From Afifella pfennigii DSM 17143 (GTDB lineage: Bacteria > Pseudomonadota > Alphaproteobacteria > Rhizobiales > Afifellaceae), in NCBI RefSeq assembly GCF_000688515.1, contig NZ_JHZK01000009.1, positions 39,167 through 103,166 on the forward strand: 64,000 nucleotides of DNA, given 5' to 3'. The number at the start of each line of letters is the position of its first letter. The first letter of the stretch is position 1. Made by a program: the position numbers and the translations under genes. The notes beneath the pieces are model-generated. The model worked only from the letters and a program-made list of their open reading frames with translations, ran no database searches and was not told the origin of the DNA. Below, piece by piece: positions 53,991 through 63,928 of this stretch.

Positions 53991-55324
53991 CACGCGCTGC
54001 GCAGCGTCCGGCGAACCGGCATATCGAGTTCCTGCCAATGGCTTCTTTGGGAGAGAAAACCCTGATTGCGCACCAATCCCTGCTCTCCCAGATATCCATC
54101 AAGCGAGATGCGGATGCGCGTCGCGTCGACGACGCTGTCGAGCGTGACGAGATTGCCGTCGGCCGCCGAGCCGAGCTCAAGCATCAATGAATAATCGCCG
54201 CTGGTCAGCTTCAGCGCCGGCACGACGCACTCCACGGTGCCGGCCTCCGGCAAGGGAGCTGCTTTCGGGTCGAGCGGGGAGAGAAGCATCGTCAGCCGTT
54301 CGTCATCCATCGTGTGGATGCCGATGCCGATATAGGGCGCGGCGACCGAAGGCGCCCGATAGGTCACGCGAATGCGCACTTCCTCACCTGTGGAGAACAC
54401 GGTGGCCGGCCGGCCATCGGCGTTCAGCGTCTCAATGGCCTCAAGGAGAATGCGTCCCCGCACATGCGTGTAGTAGCCTTCATGCCTATCAAGTGCGACC
54501 TGTGCCGGCGCGTCCGCTATATCCTGCGCCTCGCTGGCGCCGGCGGCCGGCATGGCGACCGTTTCCAGATACGCTTCGACGATTTCCTCCGGCGTTCCGC
54601 TGCGCACGATCCGGCCGTGATCGATCCAGATGCAACGCGTGCAGATCTGCCGGATTGCCTGCATGCTATGGCTGACGAAGAGAACGGTACGCCCCTCATG
54701 CGAGGTCTGCGCCACGGATGCCTTCGTCTTTTTCTGGAAGTTGGCGTCTCCCACCGCCAGCACCTCGTCGAGCAACAAGATATCGCTCTCCAGAAGCGCG
54801 GTGACGGCGAAGGCGAGCCGCATATACATGCCGCTCGAATAGCGTTTGACCGGCACATCGATGAAGTCGGCAAGATCGGCATAGTCGACGATGGCATCGA
54901 AATTGCGCCGCGCCTCGGCCACGCTGATCCCGATCAGCGCCGCCGCGACGAAAATGTTCTGGCGGCCGGTCAGGTCGGGATGAAAGCCCGTGCCGACCTC
55001 CAGCAGGGAGCCCACACGGCCAGACATCTCCGCCCTGCCGGTGGTCGGAACCGTGATACCGGACAAGAGCTTGAGAAGCGTACTCTTGCCCGCGCCGTTA
55101 CGCCCGATGATGCCGAGCACCTCGCCGCGAGGAACCTCCAGCGAGACATCGCTCAGCGCCCAAAACCAGTCCTTCTCCGCCTCGCGTCGCAGCGCGGGAA
55201 ACCGCGCCTTGGCCCGCTGCACCCATATCGGGCCGCGCAGCGGCTCGCCGCCGCCGGCGCCCGGCAGCAGATACCGCTTGCCGAGATTTTCGACGCGCAC
55301 GGCGATCTCGCGGTTGCCGCTCAT
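53990..55324 (-). CDS. wzt: Polysaccharide ABC exporter ATPase with C-terminal Wzt domain (Wzt-2)
   Basis: 444 aa. Residues 1-270 are the nucleotide-binding domain: Walker A GRNGAGKST (about 73), signature YSSGMYMRLA, Walker B ILLLDEVLAVGD and the H-loop SHSM. Residues about 300-440 match the Wzt C-terminal carbohydrate-recognition fold that checks the O-antigen end group. All ATPase residues are present. It overlaps the other wzt by 4 nt and the FemAB fusion by 1 nt. See also the wzt at 55.3 kb; two full-length copies beside one permease is unusual. Confidence 0.93.
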   Translation of the reverse strand: MSGNREIAVRVENLGKRYLLPGAGGGEPLRGPIWVQRAKARFPALRREAEKDWFWALSDVSLEVPRGEVLGIIGRNGAGKSTLLKLLSGITVPTTGRAEMSGRVGSLLEVGTGFHPDLTGRQNIFVAAALIGISVAEARRNFDAIVDYADLADFIDVPVKRYSSGMYMRLAFAVTALLESDILLLDEVLAVGDANFQKKTKASVAQTSHEGRTVLFVSHSMQAIRQICTRCIWIDHGRIVRSGTPEEIVEAYLETVAMPAAGASEAQDIADAPAQVALDRHEGYYTHVRGRILLEAIETLNADGRPATVFSTGEEVRIRVTYRAPSVAAPYIGIGIHTMDDERLTMLLSPLDPKAAPLPEAGTVECVVPALKLTSGDYSLMLELGSAADGNLVTLDSVVDATRIRISLDGYLGEQGLVRNQGFLSQRSHWQELDMPVRRTLRSA

Positions 55325-56664
55325 AGCTGGCTCGCGGCCTCCGCGATGCGCCAGGATGAGGGCGTGACGAAGCTTCCCAGGTCATCGGCGTCGAGCAACG
55401 CCAGATGCGGATCGGCCTCGCGGATACGCACGGTCGTCGCTGTCGGAATGCAGTCAACGGAGACGAGCCGCTCAAAATCGATCTTGCCGACATCGATCAT
55501 GATCTCATAATCCCCGGCGACGAGATCCACCGAAGGAATGCGACATTCCACGAGCCCGTCGCCCACCGGATAGAAGATCCGGTCGCAGTGGAGGCTATAG
55601 AGCACGAGCGCCCGGCTGCCGTCGGGGCGGAGGAAGAAGACGGTGAAGTAGGCGGCTTGCGCTTCCAGGCTCTCTGCTCGGTAGCCGATCCGCACCGTCA
55701 GCGGCGAACCGCGCTCCATCAGCCGCGTTGCGCGACCATGACCGTCGAGCGTCTCTACCGAACGCAGAATGCGGTTCTCGCGCGTCGCCCAGAAACCCGA
55801 ATCGCGTCCCAGATCGAGCCAGGCCGGCTTGCGCGCATAGGCCTCGTCGGTCTCGTGCGGACGCACCGCCGTCGATTCGGCATAGCGCTCCGTCATTTCT
55901 CCGACCGGGCCGAAATCCTTGACCCGGCCGTTCTCCAGCCAGAGGCACCAATTGCAGATGCGTTTGATGGCATCCATGTCATGGCTGACGAAGAGGATGG
56001 TGCGTCCGTCGCGGGCGATATCGTCGATATGTCCCCGGCTCTTCTTGCGAAACGCCTCGTCCCCAACGGCAAACACCTCGTCGAGGATCAAAATGTCGGA
56101 GCGCAGCAACGCACTGACGGAATAGGCAAGCCGCACATACATGCCGCTGGAATAGCGTTTGACTGGCATGTCGATAAACGGCGCGATGCCCGAGAATTCC
56201 ACGATCTCGTCGAACTTGCGGGCGATTTCGGCGCGCGATACGCCGAGCAGCGAGCCTGACAGAAAGACGTTCTCGCGCCCGCTGAGATCAGGATGAAAGC
56301 CCGTGCCCACCTCCAGCAGCGACCCAACCCGGCCGTTGATTCGCGCTCGGCCGGAAGTCGGCGTCGTCACGCCGGAGAGAATCTTCAGCATCGTGCTCTT
56401 GCCCGAGCCGTTCCTGCCAACGATGCCGAGGATATCCCCTTCTCGCAGCTCGAAGGAGACATCTTGCAGCGCCCAGAACCAATCGCCTGAGGCGTCGCTA
56501 CGCCCCGGCATGAAGCCGCTCAGACGGCGTTGCCATGACCTTTGACGCGATCCGCCATCCTCACGCTGGTCCTCAGGCTTGAAATAGCGCTTGCTGAGCC
56601 CCTCGACGGCGACTGTCACTTCGCCGGAAGACTGCTTTTTCCAGCGTCGGCGTTTACTGAACAT
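55321..56664 (-). CDS. wzt: Polysaccharide ABC exporter ATPase with C-terminal Wzt domain (Wzt-1)
   Basis: 447 aa from ATG 56664. Walker A GRNGSGKST (about 82), signature YSSGMYVRLA, Walker B LILDEVFAVGD and H-loop SHDMDAI are intact. The C-terminal 150 residues again look like a Wzt-C domain (RSVETLDGHGRATRLMERG near its start), but are poorly similar to that of the neighbour copy. It starts 11 nt inside the permease gene and overlaps the second wzt by 4 nt. It is the first ATPase after the permease. Confidence 0.93.
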   Translation of the reverse strand: MFSKRRRWKKQSSGEVTVAVEGLSKRYFKPEDQREDGGSRQRSWQRRLSGFMPGRSDASGDWFWALQDVSFELREGDILGIVGRNGSGKSTMLKILSGVTTPTSGRARINGRVGSLLEVGTGFHPDLSGRENVFLSGSLLGVSRAEIARKFDEIVEFSGIAPFIDMPVKRYSSGMYVRLAYSVSALLRSDILILDEVFAVGDEAFRKKSRGHIDDIARDGRTILFVSHDMDAIKRICNWCLWLENGRVKDFGPVGEMTERYAESTAVRPHETDEAYARKPAWLDLGRDSGFWATRENRILRSVETLDGHGRATRLMERGSPLTVRIGYRAESLEAQAAYFTVFFLRPDGSRALVLYSLHCDRIFYPVGDGLVECRIPSVDLVAGDYEIMIDVGKIDFERLVSVDCIPTATTVRIREADPHLALLDADDLGSFVTPSSWRIAEAASQL

Positions 56665-57490
56665 CCACGGCCGCCTTTTCCTGGCTGGAATAGACGAAAA
56701 GCCCAAGGAAAAACAGCACCACGCTCAGAAATAACGATGCGTAGAAGGAAGCATTCAAGGCAAGCGGCTGACCGAGAAAAATCCACCTCGACCCCTCGAT
56801 GGCCCAATACATCGGATTGAGCTGATAGAATGGCATGATCGAGGCAGGAACCATCGAGGGAGGAAACAGGATCGGCGTGAAATAAAAGCCGATCTGAAGG
56901 ATGATTTGCATCAGCGGTCTTATATCGCGCATCTTCACGAGCAAGCCGGCGAGCCAAAGGCCGATGGTAACCGTCAGCAATGTCACGGATATTAAAAGCA
57001 CTGGCAGCATCAGAAGGCGCCATGTCGGCGGATAGCCGTAGAACCAGGCGATTGCCACCAAGATCACAACGAGGATCGTCGCATCGAAGAGATCGCGAAA
57101 CACAGCCGCGAAAGGCAGCAGGATACGCGGGAAGTAGACTTTGGAAACCAGCGCCATATGGTCATGCAGGCAGCCGATCGCATTCATGGTCGCCTTGCTG
57201 AACAGCAACCAGGGCACAAGCGCGGAGAAGACAAAAACGGGATAGGGAATGCCGGGGGTGGGCACCCGGATAAAAAGGCCGAACACGACGACCAGCGTCA
57301 GCAGCATCGCCAAAGGCTCCAGCACCGACCAGAAGATGCCGAGCACCATTTGAGCGTAACGCGAGGTCACGTTGCGCCACATCAGCAGCCACAACAATTC
57401 GCGGTGCGCCCAGGCGTCGGCAAGATCCAGCCGCCACCAGGAGCGTTTCGCCTCGATCACCTTGACCGGACGGTCTGTTGCGGTGCTCAC
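56654..57490 (-). CDS. wzm: Polysaccharide ABC exporter permease (Wzm-like)
   Basis: Membrane protein of 278 aa, ABC-2 permease of the O-antigen/teichoic-acid type with six helices. LWLLMWRNVTSRYAQMVLGI is the N-terminal amphipathic/gate helix seen in Wzm/TagG, and FYFTPILFPPSMVPASIMPF the late loop. I chose the GTG at 57490 because GGAGAG lies just before it; an upstream GTG at 57556 would add 22 residues. It is first of the 14-gene operon (wzm, two wzt, FemAB fusion, then methyltransferases and GTs). It exports the undecaprenol-linked polymer. Confidence 0.92.
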   Translation of the reverse strand: MSTATDRPVKVIEAKRSWWRLDLADAWAHRELLWLLMWRNVTSRYAQMVLGIFWSVLEPLAMLLTLVVVFGLFIRVPTPGIPYPVFVFSALVPWLLFSKATMNAIGCLHDHMALVSKVYFPRILLPFAAVFRDLFDATILVVILVAIAWFYGYPPTWRLLMLPVLLISVTLLTVTIGLWLAGLLVKMRDIRPLMQIILQIGFYFTPILFPPSMVPASIMPFYQLNPMYWAIEGSRWIFLGQPLALNASFYASLFLSVVLFFLGLFVYSSQEKAAVDVQ

Positions 57491-58011
57491 CGAATCTCTC
57501 CGCTTCGCAGCCCAGTCGCAACCGTCATCTAGCGGACATTCCGCCGACTGCGGCACGGCAAGGCGTGCAGTGAAAATGTCTCAAGGCGCAGCACCCGACC
57601 CACATATCGCCGGATACCGCCCCAACGTTCGCGCCGACCCAGCCGGTGGTTGCGAAAAGCAACACGCCCACGGCCTGCCCTATTGGGGTTCGTGCCGCCA
57701 GGTCGGTCCAATCGCACCCGCATGAGGCCGAATGAAGGAGACGCGTCTCGTGCGTTCGCCAACAGATTCCTCATGCTATGAATGGGAGCATCAACCTTAG
57801 GGGCGTTCTTATCCCCGGATGTCGCGCGTCCCATACCAAGAGCTGCGAAGCAAGCGCAAGCGCGGGTCTTGGTTGGCGCCTCCCAGAGCATCCACATCAA
57901 CTGCGCATTTCGTGCGCGAGCAGCGATATCGGCATCCGATAGCGCGCTGCTGCGAGCCGAAGGAGGATCGGCTTGCGCCGACGCGCTGCAGCGTGCCTGC
58001 CTCGCCGGCGT
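57491..58011. promoter_or_regulatory. Gene-free region upstream of wzm (521 bp)
   Basis: Nothing in the six frames has a family pattern or codon use like the neighbours. It separates the asnB stop from the wzm start and probably contains the promoter of the 14-gene export operon. I see no strong motif. Confidence 0.45.
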
Positions 58012-59949
58012 TCAGACCAGCGCAGCCTCCAGCCTCGACTGGACCGGCGGCGTCGAAGGACAGGCGCCATCGATCCACATCTCGAACCATAGCTCGAGCA
58101 TCAGCAACGCCCAGATTCTGGGCGCGTGCCCGTGCCCGCTGCAATGCAGGTCGAGCAGCTGCCGCACCGCCTCCGGCCGGAACAGCCCCCGCTCCCTCGC
58201 GCGCTGAGACAGAAGCACTTCGTAGACGAAATCGCGCATTTCGCCCTTCAGCCACCGATCGATCGGCACGCCGAACCCCATCTTGGGGCGGTAAAGCAAA
58301 TCGTGCGGCAGGTAAGGCTCCATGGCCTGTTTGAGCAGCGCTTTTGTTTCGCTTCCCTGGAGCTTGACGTCTTCCGGCAGAGAAGCCGCCCATTCCATCA
58401 GTACATGGTCGAGGAACGGCGAGCGACATTCGAGCGAATGCGCCATCGAGGCGACATCCACTTTCACGAGCAGATCGTCGGGAAGATAAGTGTGGATGTC
58501 GGCCCATGCCGCGCCCGCTGCCGGCGTCGGCGCCGCCAGCAAATAGGGATCGAGCCGGTCCAATGGCGATGTCTCCAAATAGCCCTGCATACGCTCGCCA
58601 TAGAGCGGCTCCTTGGCCTCGTCGCCGAAAAACGCGATCGCCTGCTGATATCTGCGGCTCGGTTGCGCATGCAGGCGCCCGGCCCAGTGCCGCAAAGCCC
58701 GTGCGGGCAGCGTCGGGCTCCAGGAGGCGGGCATTGTCTGAAGGATCTTCGAGACGATGCTCTGCGCCGGCGCGGGCAACGACGCTTTTTCGGCCCATTC
58801 ACGGAAGTTCACATAGCGCGGATAGCCGAGAAAGGACTCATCCCCGCCATCGCCGTTGAGCGCGACGGTGACGTTTCGCCTTGCGACCTCGGACACGTAG
58901 TAGGTTGGAATCGCCGAGGAATCAGCGAAAGGCTCTCCATAGTGCCAAACGATGCGCGGCAGGATGTCCATGCCGTCCGGGCGCACGATGTATTCGTGGT
59001 GCTCCGTATCGTATCGGTCCACGACCGCTTGGGCATAGGGGCGCTCGTCATAGACCTGCTCCTCAAAACCGATCGTGAAAGTTTTGACGCGGGCCGTCGA
59101 TTCCAGCGCCATCATCGCCACGATTGCTGAGGAATCGACGCCGCCGGAGAGAAACGCTCCCACTGGCACATCGGCGATCAGCCGCAGCCTTGTCGCCTCA
59201 CGCAGGTGATGAACGAGTTCCTCGCGCAGCTCCGGGAGCGGACGGGCCGCACCGCTCCGAGGCTCCGGCAGAGAGAAATACTGCCGCAGATAAGGCTTCT
59301 TGCCACGTTCCTGCAGCAACATATGCGCCGGAGGCAGTTTATGGATTCCCTCAAAAGCCGTCAGTGGCGAAGGAACGTACTGATACGTCAGATATTCGTG
59401 AATGGCCTGCAGATTGGGCGTGCGCTCCATGCCCGGCCAGGCAAGGATACCCTTGATTTCGCTGGCAAAGATCAGCCTGTCCCGGAAGTGGGTATAGTAG
59501 AGCGGTTTCTTGCCCACCCGATCGCGCACGAGGACGAGACGCTCTTGGCGCCCATCCCAAAGAGCGAATGCGAACATCCCGCGCAGGCGCTCGACCACAT
59601 CCAGTCCCCACGCCTCGTAGCCGCGGAGGATGGTCTCCGTATCGGAATGGGTGTCGAAATGCGCGCCGAGCGTCTCTAGTTCCTTGCGCAACTCCGAGAA
59701 ATTGTAGATTTCGCCATTGAAGACGAGCACGATCTGACCATCGGCGCTCGCCATGGGTTGGTTCGCGCTCTCAGACAGATCGATGATGGAAAGCCGCGCA
59801 TGCGCAAGGCCGATTCCATGACCGTTCCAGACCCGCTGCGCGTCCGGTCCCCGGTGCGTCAGGGTGCGGATTTGCTGGAACAGCCGTTCGTTGCCGTCGG
59901 GAAGCTCCGAACGGTCTGAAATGGACATGTAGCCCGCGATCCCGCACAT
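58012..59949 (-). CDS. asnB: AsnB-type glutamine amidotransferase, third copy
   Basis: 645 aa from the ATG at 59949, so that Cys2 opens the protein (MCGIAGYMS); frames further upstream would block the N-terminal nucleophile. PP-loop SGGVDSS near 265; NGDGGDESFLGY replaces the GEGADE of the other two copies, the reading typical of glycan-modifying XcbB/Asn synthetase relatives. It is convergent with nothing and lies upstream of the large gap before wzm. Third candidate for amidation of a uronic acid. Confidence 0.9.
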   Translation of the reverse strand: MCGIAGYMSISDRSELPDGNERLFQQIRTLTHRGPDAQRVWNGHGIGLAHARLSIIDLSESANQPMASADGQIVLVFNGEIYNFSELRKELETLGAHFDTHSDTETILRGYEAWGLDVVERLRGMFAFALWDGRQERLVLVRDRVGKKPLYYTHFRDRLIFASEIKGILAWPGMERTPNLQAIHEYLTYQYVPSPLTAFEGIHKLPPAHMLLQERGKKPYLRQYFSLPEPRSGAARPLPELREELVHHLREATRLRLIADVPVGAFLSGGVDSSAIVAMMALESTARVKTFTIGFEEQVYDERPYAQAVVDRYDTEHHEYIVRPDGMDILPRIVWHYGEPFADSSAIPTYYVSEVARRNVTVALNGDGGDESFLGYPRYVNFREWAEKASLPAPAQSIVSKILQTMPASWSPTLPARALRHWAGRLHAQPSRRYQQAIAFFGDEAKEPLYGERMQGYLETSPLDRLDPYLLAAPTPAAGAAWADIHTYLPDDLLVKVDVASMAHSLECRSPFLDHVLMEWAASLPEDVKLQGSETKALLKQAMEPYLPHDLLYRPKMGFGVPIDRWLKGEMRDFVYEVLLSQRARERGLFRPEAVRQLLDLHCSGHGHAPRIWALLMLELWFEMWIDGACPSTPPVQSRLEAALV

Positions 59950-60131
59950 GCTCGCCTCTGTTCCATCTATGCCCGCAAGCGGCGGGGCTTTTTCACGACC
60001 ATTGCGGCCAGGCTGAGGCGTCCACGCCACAGGGTGCCGTTCGCCACTGCCAGCGCGACGGCTCCCCTAATCCATAAGGGGCTAAGAGTTGCGACCGCCC
60101 CAATCTTGGCGCCGCGCTGCCACGACGGCGA

Positions 60132-61139
60132 CTAAACCCCGTAGAAATCGCGGTACCATTTGACGAAGTTCTGAATGCCCTGCTCGATCGGCGTCCGCGG
60201 ACGGAAACCGACGGCTTCCGTCAACGCTTCGACATCCGCATAGGTCTTCGGAACATCGCCTGGCTGCAGCGGCAGGAAGTTTTTCTCCGCCTCCCGGCCC
60301 GCGGCTTTTTCGATGCACGAGATGAAGTACATCAATTCGACCGGATTGTTATTACCAATATTGTACAACCGATACGGAGCGTTGGAAGTGGCGGGATCGG
60401 GCGCATCCGAAGACCAATTCGGGTTCGGTTGCGCTACCCTATCGAGCGTTCGCACCACGCCCTCCACGATATCGTCGACATAGGTAAAATCGCGGGAGTG
60501 GTGGCCGTTGTTGAAGACGTCGATCGGCTCTCCTGCCAGAATCTTACGCGTGAACAGGAACAGCGACATATCCGGCCGCCCCCAGGGGCCGTAGACGGTG
60601 AAGAAGCGCAGCCCCGTCACCGGCAAGCCGTAGAGATGGGCGTAGGTGTGCGCCATCAACTCGTTCGACTTCTTGGTCGCGGCGTAGAGGCTGAGCGGAT
60701 GGTCGACATTCTGATGGACGCTGAACGGCATCAGCGTATTGGCGCCGTAGACGGAGGAGGACGAGGCGTAGACCAGGTGCTCCACTGCGTGATGCCGGCA
60801 GCCTTCGAGAATATTGATGAAGCCGACGATGTTGGCGTCGATATAGGCATGCGGGTTTTCCAGCGAATAGCGCACGCCGGCCTGGGCCGCGAGATTGATC
60901 ACCCGCTCAGGCTTGTGGGTGAGGAATAGCTCGCCAATCGCCTCCGCATCCTCAAGGCTTGCCCGCACGAAATGGAAATTCTCATGGCCCTCGATCTGCC
61001 GAAGGCGCGCCTCCTTCAGCGCCACATCATAGTAATCGTTCAGGTTGTCGAGCCCGATCACCACGTCGCCGCGCGCCAAAAGCTTGCGTGCCGTGTGAAA
61101 GCCGATGAAGCCGGCCGCGCCGGTAACGAGGACTTTCAT
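60132..61139 (-). CDS. UDP-glucuronate 4-epimerase-type SDR
   Basis: Extended SDR of 335 aa. NAD site [13 protein letters not shown] (6-18), catalytic SSSSVYG with the Tyr-X3-Lys pair in YAATKK, and [14 protein letters not shown]. The overall pattern, with [10 protein letters not shown] and NNGHHSRD, is that of UDP-glucuronate 4-epimerase (LspL/CapI), giving UDP-galacturonate. No UDP-glucose dehydrogenase lies in the window, so UDP-glucuronate must be made elsewhere. Start at 61139; a TTG just upstream would add only one residue. Confidence 0.92.
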   Translation of the reverse strand: MKVLVTGAAGFIGFHTARKLLARGDVVIGLDNLNDYYDVALKEARLRQIEGHENFHFVRASLEDAEAIGELFLTHKPERVINLAAQAGVRYSLENPHAYIDANIVGFINILEGCRHHAVEHLVYASSSSVYGANTLMPFSVHQNVDHPLSLYAATKKSNELMAHTYAHLYGLPVTGLRFFTVYGPWGRPDMSLFLFTRKILAGEPIDVFNNGHHSRDFTYVDDIVEGVVRTLDRVAQPNPNWSSDAPDPATSNAPYRLYNIGNNNPVELMYFISCIEKAAGREAEKNFLPLQPGDVPKTYADVEALTEAVGFRPRTPIEQGIQNFVKWYRDFYGV

Positions 61140-61323
61140 CAAACACCGGTCCTGGACGATTTGCCTTGATCTGCGTGGAATGCCGCATAGAGCACGAAGC
61201 GATGGGTGGCAAAATAGCCTGCAAATTGCAACCGCCCACGCAGTGAAATGCCCCGCTTATGGCGGCCGGTGCAGGATGCCCCCCGCCTCGTTCACGGAGA
61301 TAAAAGGAGATTTCGGATCGAGC

Positions 61324-62616
61324 TCACCGGGGCCTCTTGTTCGCTTCCGGTCCGCAAAGCATGTTCCGATAGAAGCCGTCGTAGGCTTCCACGCATGCCT
61401 CCATGCTGAACCTTGAAGCCGCAACATCTCGCGCGGCCACGCCCAACCTCTGTCGAAGCGAAGCATCGGATGCCAGCCGCAGGATCGCTGCGCCCAGTTC
61501 TTCCGGCGCCCGAGGCGGCACCACAAGCCCGCAAACGCCGTCCGCCACCGCCTCGGCATTCCCTCCAACATCGCTCACCACGATCGCCAGCCCAGCCGCC
61601 ATCATCTCCAGCACAGCGTTGGAGAAGCCCTCTTCATGGGAGGCAAGGACGCCAATATCCGCCGCCGCAAGCAAGTCAGGCACATCTTCGCGCGCACCGA
61701 GAAAAACGACCTGATCCTCAAGCCCCCTGGCCAGGACATGCCGTTCCAGGTCATTCCGAATGCCATCATCGCGTCCCACACAGATAAGCTTCCACGCGCG
61801 AGGCATCTTCTCTTCCACGCTGGCAAGGGCATCGATGAGGTCTCTGTGGCCTTTGTAAGGGATCAGATTGGCGACGCAGACGACAAGGATGCAGTCGTCG
61901 CTGACATCCAGGCGCTTTCTCATCGCCCAGCGCTCTGCGCTTTCCTCCAAGGCGGGAAGATCGACACCGTTGTAGATGAGGCTGAGGCGATCTTCCGGGC
62001 AGCCTTCTTCGATGAGATCGTCCATGACGCGGCGGGAATTGGCCACGAGCGCGGTCATGCGGTGGTGCAGCCATCGCTCCAGCCGCGCCGCATGGCGCCA
62101 GCGCGCCTGGTAATGGTTACGGCTCCGCCGACTCATGACACGGATGGGAACGCGCGCGACCAGGGCGACCGGCGCGCCGACGAGATAGGCGCCGGGGAGA
62201 AAGAAATGTATCGTCTGGGGTCTTCGCCGCACAAGATATAGGAAGAGCGATACTGCTCTGTGGATCATGCGGCCGACGCGGCTCATCATGCCGCCGCTCC
62301 CGGGTCCCGCGCTGGGCTCACCGATCACCTCCACCCCCTGCGCCTCGAGCGCCTCGGCAAGCTGACCGCGATGCGTCAGGCAATAGACGGTCACGTTCCA
62401 GCCGCGTGCCGCCAACCTGGGCGTGATCGAGGCAAGATGCTGCTCTGCCCCGCCTCGGTCGAGGCTGCCGATCACGTAAAGGAGGGAGCGAGGATCCCTG
62501 CCGCTGAACTTGGACACTCTCGGCCTCGTCGGCGTTGTCGTTGACGGCTTCAGATGGGCTGCGAGGCCGTCCGCGCCCGCGGGGTGCATCCGCGAAGCCC
62601 GGGGACGGCGAGCCAT
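61324..62616 (-). CDS. Family 4 glycosyltransferase
   Basis: GT-B glycosyltransferase; 430 aa if started at ATG 62616. The frame is open to 62661 and shorter starts (62592, GTG 62517) are possible because the core begins only at SLLYVIGSLDRGGAEQHL. The C-terminal domain has VVCVANLIPYKGHRDLIDAL and SHEEGFSNAVLEMMAAGLAI with the two glutamates of the EX7E motif. It is the outermost gene of the locus, next to the IS cluster. Confidence 0.85.
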   Translation of the reverse strand: MARRPRASRMHPAGADGLAAHLKPSTTTPTRPRVSKFSGRDPRSLLYVIGSLDRGGAEQHLASITPRLAARGWNVTVYCLTHRGQLAEALEAQGVEVIGEPSAGPGSGGMMSRVGRMIHRAVSLFLYLVRRRPQTIHFFLPGAYLVGAPVALVARVPIRVMSRRSRNHYQARWRHAARLERWLHHRMTALVANSRRVMDDLIEEGCPEDRLSLIYNGVDLPALEESAERWAMRKRLDVSDDCILVVCVANLIPYKGHRDLIDALASVEEKMPRAWKLICVGRDDGIRNDLERHVLARGLEDQVVFLGAREDVPDLLAAADIGVLASHEEGFSNAVLEMMAAGLAIVVSDVGGNAEAVADGVCGLVVPPRAPEELGAAILRLASDASLRQRLGVAARDVAASRFSMEACVEAYDGFYRNMLCGPEANKRPR

Positions 62617-62735
62617 CTCAGTAGGCGCGCAGAAAGTCGCTGTCGAGAACATGCGCACCATGTCGGCTTTCAGGAAGCGCGCTCACGCATGCCGCGGACA
62701 ACGCTCTGCAGGAGGCACGAGAGCCTCTGCCTCCA

Positions 62736-63690
62736 TGTCCGTCGTCAGATGATTTGGGACATGGTGGCGAGATCGATATCGGAGGATCTGGCTCCCTGAT
62801 AGTTGAGTTTATGCCGCGTTCTGTTGGTGCAGCAAGCGGCGTTGTTCGATCGTCTTCTGTTTGATCTCCCTTCTTTGTCTGAGGATGGTTTCGGCCCGGC
62901 CGAAGTAGACGTCCGCAGGCGTCAGGTTGCCAAGGCTCTCATGGTACCGGTGGTTGTTGTAGTGGTCGATGAAGGCACCGATGGCATGTTCGAGAGCGCC
63001 CGGCAGATAGTAGTTCTCGAGCAGGATGCGGTTCTTGAGCGTCTGGTGCCAGCGCTCTATCTTGCCTTGCGTCTGAGGATGATTTGGCGCCCCGCGGACG
63101 TGATCCATGCCGCGGTCTTCCAGCCAGTCGGCCAGATCGCCGGAGATGTAACTGCTGCCATTATCGGAGAGCAAGCGAGGTCTGTGGGCGACCGTGGCGG
63201 TGTCGCAGCCTGAAGCCACCAGAGCGTCTTCGAGGGTAGCTGTGACATCGTTTGCCCTCATCGTCGTGCAGAGCCGCCAGGCGATGACATACCGGCTGTA
63301 GTCATCAAGGATGGTTGAGAGGTAGAACCACCCCCATCCGGTGACCTTGAGATAGGTGAAGTCGGTCTGCCAAAGCTGGTTCGGTCGAACGGTCTTGTCG
63401 CGGAACTCATCGGCTGCCTTGATGGTGATGTAGGCCGGGCTCGGGATCAGGTCATGTGCCTTCAAAAGCCTGTAAACACTGGCTTCGGAGACGAAGTAAC
63501 GCTCGGTGTCGGTGAACCGCACGGCCAACTCCCGGGGCGACAACTCGGGCTCATCCAGGGCCAGATCGACGATCTGCCGTCGCACAGCATCAGGGATGCG
63601 ATTCCAGACCCGACTGGGCCGAGATAGCCGATCCACCAGCCCGGCTTCGCCGAGCGACAGATACCGGTCATACCAGCGATAGAACCACGG
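62736..63690 (-). mobile_element. Truncated insertion sequence (DDE integrase type, IS3/IS481-like)
   Basis: Remnant containing the C-terminal ~295 codons of a transposase. The right limit is the junction with the next element at about 63690. The left limit is a guess: a TGT...ACA-bounded 26-mer at 62736-62761 could be the terminal repeat, but no second copy is present because the other end is missing. Confidence 0.5.
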
Positions 63691-63699
63691 CTGTCCGGT
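62809..63699 (-). pseudogene. 5'-truncated DDE transposase
   Basis: Integrase-core transposase with D in WQTDFTYLKV, D in LLSDNGSSYIS and E in GKIERWHQTL spaced as in the DDE group; the C-terminus (LTPADVYFGRAETILRQR) matches the IS3/IS481 type found in many alphaproteobacteria. The frame begins abruptly at PWFYRWYDRYLSLG, where intact relatives have an HTH segment before; a TAA stop (63700-63702) lies just outside. So the N-terminal half of the HTH region is missing and the gene is presumably inactive. Confidence 0.75.
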
Positions 63700-63897
63700 T
63701 TAATTTTGTGGACTGAGCGCACGGTGTTGATTCTACTCGTGTTCAGACGTTTGGCGCGTCTTCCGGACGCGAGGGAGCAACACCGTGCGGCACCACAATA
63801 GCGTTTTCCACGACGTCTTGAAGCATGTTCCCTGGGGCGTGTTCGAACGGCTTGTGGACAAGCACCATGCGGACAAGCATGTGCGTCGGCTGTCGAC
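63691..63897 (+). mobile_element. Fragment of an IS4-type element (5' end)
   Basis: The stretch between the truncated transposase and the next element. It begins with CTGTCCGG at 63691-63698 and holds the leader and first codons of an IS4-type transposase. It is cut at about 63897, where homology to the transposase stops. The start coordinate is inferred from where the upstream gene's homology ends. Confidence 0.5.
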
Positions 63898-63928
63898 TGT
63901 CCGGGATCAGCGCCCATGGGCCATCTGA
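63785..63928 (+). pseudogene. N-terminal fragment of an IS4-type transposase
   Basis: From GTG 63785 the frame reads VRHHNSVFHDVLKHVPWGV, the conserved start of IS4-type transposases, and continues to about RRLST; beyond 63898 the translation no longer resembles the family and ends at a TGA (63926-63928). The rest of the gene is not in the window. Interrupted by another element. Confidence 0.7.

Noticed and set aside
57809..58798. 329-codon minus-strand frame beside asnB
   Set aside because: Out of frame with the amidotransferase motifs; Arg/Ala/Gly-rich shadow.
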